A DNA stretch of 64,000 nucleotides from Alligator mississippiensis. Taxonomy: Eukaryota; Chordata; Crocodylia; Alligatoridae. The DNA is taken from assembly GCF_030867095.1 (NCBI RefSeq), contig NC_081835.1, positions 21,026,501-21,090,500 of the forward strand, given 5' to 3'. The position numbers were made by a program, and so were the translations under genes. Positions within the stretch are counted from its first letter, which is position 1; the number at the start of each line of letters is the position of its first letter. The notes beneath the pieces are model-generated. The model ran no database searches, had not been told where the DNA came from, and was given only the letters and a program-made list of their open reading frames with translations. Shown piece after piece: positions 46,101-56,700 of this stretch.

Positions 46101-49100
46101 GTGAGTTCACTGAATGCAGATGGTTTACACCTTTTACACAAATCCTTCAAATGTGGCCCCATTTATAAAGTGATAGACTATAAACTGCTTTAGTGGTGTG
46201 AGCAAGAGTATCTTTGGATACCAGGGAGCATGATCTGTTTCTAATGGCCCCTAAACATGAGATTATTGAAAAATGCTAATACTAAAGTAAGGCAAGGCCC
46301 TATGAGGAGAGACTGAGGGACCTAGCTCTCTTCAGCCTTCGCAAGAGAAGACTGAGAGGTGATCTTGTGGCTGCCTATAAATTAATCAGGGGAGGGCAGC
46401 AGGGAATAGGAGATGCTCTATTTACTAGGGCACCCCCCTGAAGTAACTAGGAACAATGGCCACGAATTGACGGAGAGCAGATTTAGGTTAGACATTAGAA
46501 CGAAATTCTTCACAATAAGGGTTGCCAGAATCTGGAATGGGCTTCCAAGGGAGGTGGTGCTCTCCCCTACCCTGGGGGTCTTCAAGAGGAGACAGGACAA
46601 GCACCTGGCTGGGGTTGTCTGACTCCAGCGCTGTTTCCTGCCCAGGACAGCAAGTCAGACTCGATGACTTACTGAGGTCCCTTCCGACCCAAACATCTAT
46701 GAATCTATAATCTGATAGTGCCTTTAAGTGAGCAATCTGCACTGAAATCTGCAAATTAGTCCCCTGGTAGATTAGAGTTTGTAAACTGTATCAGCATTAT
46801 ATGTCCAGGGAAGAACTTCAATTTTCCTGTGGTTTTCTTGTCTGTTTCTGTTGTTGCCTTGGAAGGGTGTTATGCTATCTATAAAGTTTGTTTTCTTTAT
46901 GTTCATATACTCTCTTTAAACATATATAATATGACTGTAGTGCAGTAAAAATTTTAATACATTTGTAAAGGAATGGGAAGATCATCTGATTCGAGTTCAG
47001 GAGATTATCGATGAATGGCTGAAAGTGCAAGCTCAGTGGCTTTACTTGGAACCCATCTTTTCTTCAGAGGACATCATGCAACAGATGCCAGAGGAGGGAC
47101 GTCTCTTCCAGACTGTAGACAGATATTGGAGAGACATTATGAAATATTGTACCAAAGACCCTAAAGTAAGGCATGGCATACTCCAGATGATTAAGAAGAC
47201 ATGTTTTCCCCATTCAGTTCTGTCAGTAATTTAGTAACCAAATATATTTAATGAACTTTCATCCCACTCGCATCAAGTATAAAAGCACTCATCATAAATT
47301 TATCAGTTTTATAGCCTTTACTATACACTGTACCTTGACTGTGACTTTTGATGTGAATCCGCAAGTGATTACGTATCTTTTATTACAGGTTCTTTCTGCC
47401 ACTTCATTGACAGGTTTATTAGAGAAGCTTCAGAACTGTAATGAGCTTCTGGACAAAATCATGAAAGGACTTAATGCTTATCTTGAGAAAAAGCGTCTCT
47501 TCTTTCCTCGGTATACTGCTTGTTCATTGTTCGATGCTTGTTCTACTGTATAAAAAGCTTGACATATATAATAACTTAATACTTCTGTTCTTTGTGTGAA
47601 TCTTTTTTTAGATTTTTCTTCTTATCCAATGATGAAATGTTGGAGATTTTGTCAGAAACTAAAGATCCTCTTAGAGTTCAGCCTCACTTGAAAAAATGTT
47701 TCGAGGGCATTGCTAAACTGCATTTCCTTCCTAATCTGGATATTAAGGCAATGTTCAGCTCTGAAGGGGAACGAGTTGAACTGATTTCAACCATTTCTAC
47801 TTCTGAAGCTCGAGGTGCAGTGGAGAAGTGGCTGGTCCAAGTTGAAGATATTATGCTAAGGAGTATACATGATGTTATAACTAATGCAAGAGAGGTGTGT
47901 TTTCTAATACAGACTTGGGCTCCATCCTGCAAATGTTTGCTTGTACCCAGAGTCCCTACTTCACTTTTAGGGCCCACTAAGCAGGCTTTTTATACCAGAA
48001 GTCCTCCTGACTTCAATTAAATTTAAGTATATGAAGGTTTGTTAGATCAAGTTCAATTTATTAATCTGAGACTTGTAGTTATACAACTATGAGGTCAGTG
48101 GGAGTTTTGTTTGAATAAGGACTGAATTATGTTGTGTTTTCTTCTGTGTAAAATAAGCCTGACAGCAATAGGAAACTTCTAAGATTCCCTGTTTTAGTTT
48201 TTCACTCCTTTTTTAGCTAATTAAAAATTAAAAGTAATCAAAATGCTTGTTGCAAGTTTGACTTCACCTAAAAGAGAACCACAATTGCCAAATTAGTATG
48301 CTAGGCAGATTTTCATAATTAACATGAACATTTCAAACATTTTTTGCTCTTTAAACACAAAGAAGGAAGAAACCATAAACAAGAAAGGCAATTTAAAATA
48401 CGTATTTTGTGGTGGCTTTGAAACCCCCCCAGATAGTGGGCATTCCAAAGCCTATTATTGTATTATATTATATTATTACCTTGATGATTGTAATGCAAAG
48501 GCATGGTTAACAGTACACATCCAGTTATTTACTTGTGACACTGTTAAGTAATGCATTTAACTTCTTTAGGCATATCCAGAGACTGAGAGAAAAAAATGGG
48601 TTCTGGAGTGGCCCGGACAGGTGGTTCTGTGCGTATCTCAAATGTTCTGGACAAGTGAGGTACATGAAGCCATTTGCAGTGGGCCAGAGGTAATAATAAT
48701 CTCATTATTTTTGCTTTTTTGTTATTTTGTTCAACTAAGGCATTCATCTTCCTCACCCAAGATAAGTTTGGATAAAGCAACTGATAAGAAACATTAAAAC
48801 ATAAATGTGTAAATTACCTTTGGGTGTTTCAAATGTTAATTAATGATTAAAATCCAAAGATTGGGAAGTAGCCGAGTCTTCATTTTCCTAGAGGATACTC
48901 AAACAAGTGATACACAGAGAATGGGGATAGTGAGTACTGCCTACAAATTTTACATTTTTTCCCTACATTTAAAGTCCCATAGAAATCTGTAGAAATTTCC
49001 TGGATTTAATATTGGGTTTTGAATTTTTTTAAAACAATGTTGGCTCACATGTAACTCTCTTGCTACCTTTGAGTTTTCTGTTAGAAAAGCCAAACTATTT

Positions 49101-52100
49101 GTGTAGTCTTTGTTCTAACTTAAAAAACCCCAAAACACAAAAATAATGGTACTACCACTGATGCTTGAAGGGATTAAAAAAATAAAAACACCAGGCAGAC
49201 TGGAAAGTTTAAAAATGTGGCTGTGCTAAATTCACACACGTGTACATATTTACAACCATTTATTTATACAAACAATTTATTATTACAGTTGAGCAAATTT
49301 TCTGCAACTAATTAAACATTATTACTTCTTGGTTTAAATTAATTCAGAAAGGTAGTGAAAAGAAATAAAGACCCCTGAATTAATTTTTGCATTAGGTAAT
49401 CCAGGTTTTTTAAAGATGGCTTCAATCTACATTTCCAATAAGAATAATGGATAATTGTCTTAATATAGGCCTCTTTTTGACTAAGTGTTCTATCTGTAAC
49501 AGTTTTTTAAAGACTGCAACATATAAATGTTGGCAATACTTTGAAAAAAAAAAAAAAAGCAAACTAAAACTAATGTTTGAAAAAATATACACTGTGTCCG
49601 GTCCCATATTTCTTAATGCCAGGTCCTATTTTATGTGTGTGTAGTTTAGAGTTTTCCAAACTACAGTTCAAAAACCACTGATGGTGCATAGAGAACTATT
49701 TACAGAGTAGACAGGTCATATGGTGTTGGGCCCTCCTATTCATTTACAACAATTACAATAAAAGAAAGCTTTGTACCTTCTGCTTCAGTGTGCTTTGGAT
49801 CAGTCCTTAAAAGAGCCCACAGATATCTGCATACTTTCCATCATGTCACTATCTAATGTCTGCACAGAGACATTCAGGGAAGTTAAGCCAAATTAAATAA
49901 TGTGTATAAATTAAAAGATGTCTAAATTTCTGTGTGGTCCTGAATGCGACCATATACATGATGGTTTATGTGCCTTAATCTGTGCACAGTGACTTCACAT
50001 TTTCAGGTGATTTACCTTGGCTTTCTTGAATGTTCCTGTTTAGACAAACCCTATATACATGTTTTGCTTCTGTTTCTATGGCGTAATTACATAATTGTGA
50101 GCAAGAGGAGGTGATCCCTGGGGAAATTACAGCAAAGGAAAATGGTCAATTAGACTGGCATCTTAATAAAGATTGTTTATCTTGTGGAAAAAAAAAAGAG
50201 AACCAAAGACTGCAGGTTAAGGTTCAAAGATTTTAAAATCCAGTTCATTACACTTTTTTCTTTCAGGGTTTACTTGATTATTATGACACACTTCAACTTC
50301 AGCTTAATGATATTGTGGATTTGGTAAGAGGAAAATTATCTAAGCAAACACGAACTACACTAGGTGCTTTGGTGACTATTGATGTGCATGCTAGAGATGT
50401 CGTCATGGAAATGATTAAAAGTGGTACATATCTTTTTAAAATGTTATTGTTGATGTGTTTTTACCATAGATTTACCCCAAACAGAGAAATAGACTTCTAT
50501 GATCTGATTTCCTTCCTTTTTTTAATGTAAGCATCTTAAGTAGGAAAACATTCATAATTACAAAACTACCAGTATTTCATATCTGTGAATGTATCTTATA
50601 CTTTACTATATCCGATTTTATAAAACTTTTTTCAGCTCTAGTGCTAATTCCATTTCTACTAGGTGTGGAAAATGAAACAGACTTTCAGTGGCTCGCTCAA
50701 CTGCGATATTATTGGGAATATGAGAATGTTCGTGTCCGCATCATTAATTGCAATGTAAAATATGCCTATGAATACCTTGGAAACTCACCTCGACTTGTCA
50801 TTACTCCACTTACGGATAGGTGTTACCGCACATTGGTATGCTTTTATATAAAAACACACAGTTGAGATGACTACAGAATTAATTTAATTGTAATATGTTT
50901 TTTTCCTACTTCATACTTGTTAGGTTCACAGCACTAATTATGGGACTCAGCATTTCTGTTTAAAACATCCAGTATTCAGAGGCCTGTGAGCATTTTTCCA
51001 TGTGCTCCTGATGTGGCACCTGGCACTTTTAATTAGTGAATTGAGCTAATTAAAAGTGCCAGGCTCCACATAGGGAGCATGTGTATCAGTGGTGTAGCAC
51101 TCCACGCTCAGAAAATGGCAGTGGTGCGCTTTGAACTAAAGCACATTGAACGTGTTTTAGTTAAAAGCACAACACTGCCATTTTCTCAGTGCGGAGGTGT
51201 GCTGTGCTGCTGATGCATGTGACACACGCGGCTGCCAGAGCGCATCAGTTTACGTGCTCTATCAGACTCAATTAATTGAGTCTGCTCTGATGTGCTAGAT
51301 TTCCAGCGCATTGGAGCAGGCTCCTCACATGTGTGTAAGTGCCTTGTGATTCTTATTTAAACTTTCAAACCTGACCTATCTTATGTTACCACACCTGACC
51401 ACACCTGCAACTATTGTTAATTGTGCATGTTTTGTGCTAAACTGTGCACGTTTACCAACATGGCTGAAATGTGACTGGATGATTTGGTTGTATATCTAGC
51501 ATAAAGCAAACTTGGCAGCTGGCTAACAGTGAGGGGGTAAACCACTTGTGATGCTCTGTAGCTAGCAAATGAAATTGCCATTGACTTACCTATGATATTG
51601 TTCTTAAAATTGGGACAGAAAAGAAACCCCGAATGCACTTGAAAGAGTACTGGGAACTAGAGGGAGGAATAAGGGTTATGTTGGGGAGCTAGAAGGAAGG
51701 AAGAAATAATGATCAGTGATTGACAGATCCAGAAAGATGGGAGAGAGAATGAGTGATGAAGGTAGGATGGTATGGGAAAGGAAAGCAGAGGAAGAGACTG
51801 GCATCTGGGGGAGAACAGTAACGGAATAATAGTAAATAATAATGGATCATAGTAAATAGTAAGTAGACAATAGATCAGGGCCAGAGTAAATGGAGACTGG
51901 GTAGAGAAGAACACAGGGAATGAGAAGGAAGAGACAAGTTTAAGGACAAAAAGGGAAAAATGGTAACAAAGAGAAGCTGTCAAGATCAGGACCCATTTGT
52001 TTTTTCCTGTAAGTAAGAACTGCCAGATCCAGTCCAGAACAGAAAATATCCAGGCAGGATTAGTATACTAAGGGAAAAAAGACTGCATCCCCCTTTCTAG

Positions 52101-53679
52101 GTACCTGTAATAAAAGACAGCTTCAAGCTGAACTCATTTACTTTATTTTGAAGTTGGAAATTGTAAGTAAACGTTAGGGTAGCCTTTTCCATTTAGTATG
52201 AATCTGTTTTATATAGTACGTGTTTTCAGTTTTTGTGTTACAATTGATTTTAAAATTATTTTCTATTATTAAAGTTGTCTCCAGGATTAAATTATTGGTT
52301 ATCTTCATAAACCATTTCTTTTCTTTTCTTTAGATTGGAGCTTTTTATCTAAACCTTGGTGGTGCCCCAGAGGGCCCAGCAGGAACAGGCAAAACTGAGA
52401 CCACCAAAGACTTGGCTAAGGCTCTTGCTGTGCAATGTGTTGTCTTCAACTGTTCTGATGGCCTTGATTATCTGGCAATGGGGAAGGTAAACAGAATTGC
52501 ATTGCAAGCTCAGGATTTGTATATGTCAGGAAAAAGGTGTTAATTTCCAATGCAAGTTAGGTGCCTACCTCACAAAGCATTTTTGAGGATCTGACCAATG
52601 ATCCACTGCCCCAAACAACTGCCAATCCAAGGTCTCAATTCTGCAATGAGTTTTACATGTGCTTAACTTAATACACTGCAGATAATATCACTGAAGTCCC
52701 TGAGACTACTAACAATGTGTAAAGTTAAATATGGGTGGAAGAGCTTGTAGGATCAAAGAGGCAGAGACAGCTTCCATTGAAACCAATGAAAAAGTTCTGT
52801 TAACTTGTTTTCCTAGAATCCTTGGCTGACCTGTATTTTCAATTAGGCTAAAATCTTAGTCAAAATATACAAGTAAATGTATTTCACATAATTCAGCTGA
52901 ACCCCTCATGTCAATTATTTATTTTAAATCTTCTCATGCTGTGTTAGAGACATAATTACCAGGGATCCGGGTTTTCCCATTTCCCACAGAAAAGATCTGC
53001 ACATGCTGGCTTGGAGCCACTCTGGTCTGGTGTGGTCTGAAGACATGCACCAGCAGGCTGAACTGGCTCCCTGCCATCATGTTCAGGCCCTGGGACTCAG
53101 CCAGAGGTGTGTGCTGCCAGGTCCTCTGCCTGCCATGGCCATGAGCCCACCACCTGCTGCTGCTAAGCTGCTGGCAGCGGTGGCTGTGCACCATGGGGGA
53201 GGTGGAATGTGGGGGGAGGGCCCACACCTACCTACAAATCCCCCCACGCACACCCACAAACCCCACACATGTCCACAAACCCCAAATACTCCCATACCCA
53301 CACACCCACCCATACTCCTCCACATCTTCACAAACCACCCCCCAAACACACCTTACAGCCACCCCAACCATACAAAGTACCTACATATATTTCTAAAGAA
53401 GATTGAAGTAGTGCTATATTTAGTTTACTTTGTAATAAAAATAAAAGTAATTTTGCATAATTTTGAGTTTTTCTGCACAATTTTGAGTTTTTCTGCACTC
53501 TGTACCCTGGGGTGTACAGAGTGGTCTCAGCAGAGGATTTTCCATGATGAAAAACCTAATATCAAATGCCGAAATGTATAGGTATTTAGAAAATATTTTA
53601 TTATAGTGATTGAGGCACTGGTAGGTTTCCAAGTTGCTTTAAAATGTTAAATATATCAATAAAACATTGTGTTCAGTTG

Positions 53680-53733
<54 letters not shown>

Positions 53734-56700
53734 TTATTTATTTATTTATTTATTTATTTATATATATAGTGGCCTTTCATTTTGATAAGAGATTTGGGGG
53801 TTTTACTCAGATAATTTGTGATATTTTTTTATCAGAGAAAAACAGGATCCATGGTAATTACATCCTTTCTTTCTTGTTTTGCAGTTTTTTAAGGGTTTGG
53901 CTTCTTCAGGTGCTTGGGCTTGTTTTGATGAGTTCAATCGCATTGAGCTAGAAGTACTGTCTGTGGTGGCTCAGCAGATTCTTTGCATTCAGAGAGCCAT
54001 ACAGATGAAGGTGGAAACATTTAATTTTGAAGGGACTGAACTGAAGCTCAATCCCAACTGTTTTGTAGCTATTACCATGAATCCAGGTTATGCAGGACGG
54101 TCTGAGCTGCCAGACAACCTCAAGGTAAAACAATAAAATAAACTAATTCACTTAATAATACCTTCGAAAACATGACCAAATGGGCATTGATGATTTTAAA
54201 ACAGAATGTGGCACATAGAATATATACACTTCATAAAATTTACTTTTCTTATGCTATGTATTTCTTTTTTAAGAGGAATGTCCTTGAAAGTTGTCTGTTA
54301 AAATTGTTTGTTAATTTTCTTTTTTGTGTGGCTGGTCAAAGCTTGCAGTTCTAGGGAGATGTTTTATCCCAATACAAATTGTGTAGGAACTTCAGAAATT
54401 CATCCTAAGTTACTTTAAAGAAATTATGATGTTGGATCCAATTATTTTAAGTAAACATGCTTTTAAAAATGTTCCAAAAGTATTGCACAAAAACAGTGCT
54501 AATGAAATTTGACTAGTTCATGTGATGAATCTGCTATTTAAACACTTCCTATTATGTTTGCTTATGCCTATTTCTAGAAAGCAGTATTGCAGAGCTGGTC
54601 TGTATTAGAGGCATGTTGCTTCAAAGGAAGGCTTTGTAGGAATGCCAAATTCATTTAGGAACTTTCTGAACTGGGAGCAAGCACACTCCTATGTTCTTTC
54701 TGGAGCTGCCCCCTTGCTATTCTTGAGATATTTGGCTCAGGTGGCAAATAAAACAGTCTGTGCACGCTTAAGAGTAAGAATGTAGGGACAGAAAGTTGGA
54801 GGAAAACAGCAACGGGGGAGGCTACAGTCTGGATCTTAGCAAATCATATGGCATGAAAGGAGACCAAGCATCTTGTTTGTGTCTGGCTCCTAATGAGTCA
54901 TGGTTCTTGTCTTCTAATGTTGATAATTCTGTAACGGTATAACTTTATACATCCACACGCTTTAAGTGCTGGTCAAAGATTTCTTATTTCTGTTCTCTTA
55001 TTCTTAAGTGATCTAAGCATGTCTCTTGGGATATGTATTTCAGGTTCTTTTCCGAACAGTAGCCATGATGGTTCCTAACTATGCCCTGATAGCAGAAATC
55101 TCTCTCTACTCATATGGATTTCTGAATGCTAAGCCATTATCAGTAAAGATAGTCATGACCTACAGGCTTTGTTCAGAACAGCTTTCCTCTCAGTTTCATT
55201 ATGACTATGGCATGCGAGCAGTTAAAGCTGTATTAGTGGCTGCTGGTAATCTAAAGCTGAAATTCCCAAAGGAGAATGAAGATATCCTGGTAAGCTTGTG
55301 AGACAGTAGTACATAGTGAATTTCACTAGATTAACTGCTTTTTAGATATCTGTATCCAGCTCTGGCATTGCCTGTGTTCTGCCTTGTCACTGAACCACTC
55401 GATCAGATTTTATTCATAATGCTTAATCTGTAAAGATAAACTACTTAATATTTTTATAGCACTTTGTAAATGTGAAACTCAACATAAATGTTTACTATAT
55501 TTATTTATTAAGATGTAAATAAAAAAGTTACATTTTTAAATGACAAGGAAAGAAAGATGGATATAAAATAGTTGTGGAATTGATGTTTAGTTAACTAAGT
55601 TTCCAAAGCACTGCAGCATCATCGTACAATGGATGATCCTATATACATTTAAAAGATAAAGCATGATATGTTTCCTAATTTTTGGCAGGGCATTTCTGAT
55701 TTCGTTTTAAATTTCTTGTGCCGCTGAATCCTTCAAGAAATCTCTTGAGTCTTGTCACACTGCTGCATTTTTGAAGTTGCTCTGCAGGCAGTCTCTCCGA
55801 CTTGCTCCTTATTTGTGTCATCTCCCAGCTCCTCTATGAGTATATCATATCCAAAGTGCATGAGAACCAAGAATATAGGAAACAGTAAAGCAGGGGACAT
55901 AGCTTGCTTGGCATACTGCTAGGGTTGCCAACTCGTGTTTGAATCTATTCCGGAACACAGACGTGCCCACGTGTTTACATATATAAGTTGCAGACTGCAA
56001 TGAGTAGACTTTGTCAGGATGGCAAACGCACATTACTATTACATTTAAAAAACCCACTGGACTAATGTATAAATAGGATTTAATATTTAATATTTATTTT
56101 AATGAATACCCTATCATTTATCTCCTGGGTGGCTCTCAGCAGTTTCCTGGAGATTTATATCTAATTCCTGGAGACTCCAGGGTAATCCTAGAGGGTTGGC
56201 AACTCTACATGCTCCAGATTTAGGTAAAAAATCTCCTTCGTTGTCACGTTTATGGATAAAAGAGGAGTGGTTTCTAGATGTGCTAAAAATGATGAGAAAT
56301 TGCAGAAAGGCAGCAGTGCTATACTGATCCTGGGAGGCAATGAAGTGTGTTTAGATTCCTCCATCAAGCCCCCAGTAGTTTCAGAAATGTTCTTACTCTT
56401 AAGGGAAACCTGAGCTTTCCAGTGCAGTGTGGCAATGGCAACTGTGCAGTCTTTGATTTGTATCATATGTACAACACGTCATGTAGACTATTTTAGTTAT
56501 TGAACAGCATAATAATTATTCTACTGTTGCCATGTACATTGGAACATCAGTTTTCTGTAAAATTGTGTATTTGTTTTCTTTAGCTTCTTCGATCAATCAA
56601 AGATGTGAATGAGCCAAAATTTTTGTCACACGATATACCTCTGTTCATGGGAATAACTAGTGATTTATTCCCTGGTGTTAAACTGCCTGAAGCAGATTAC

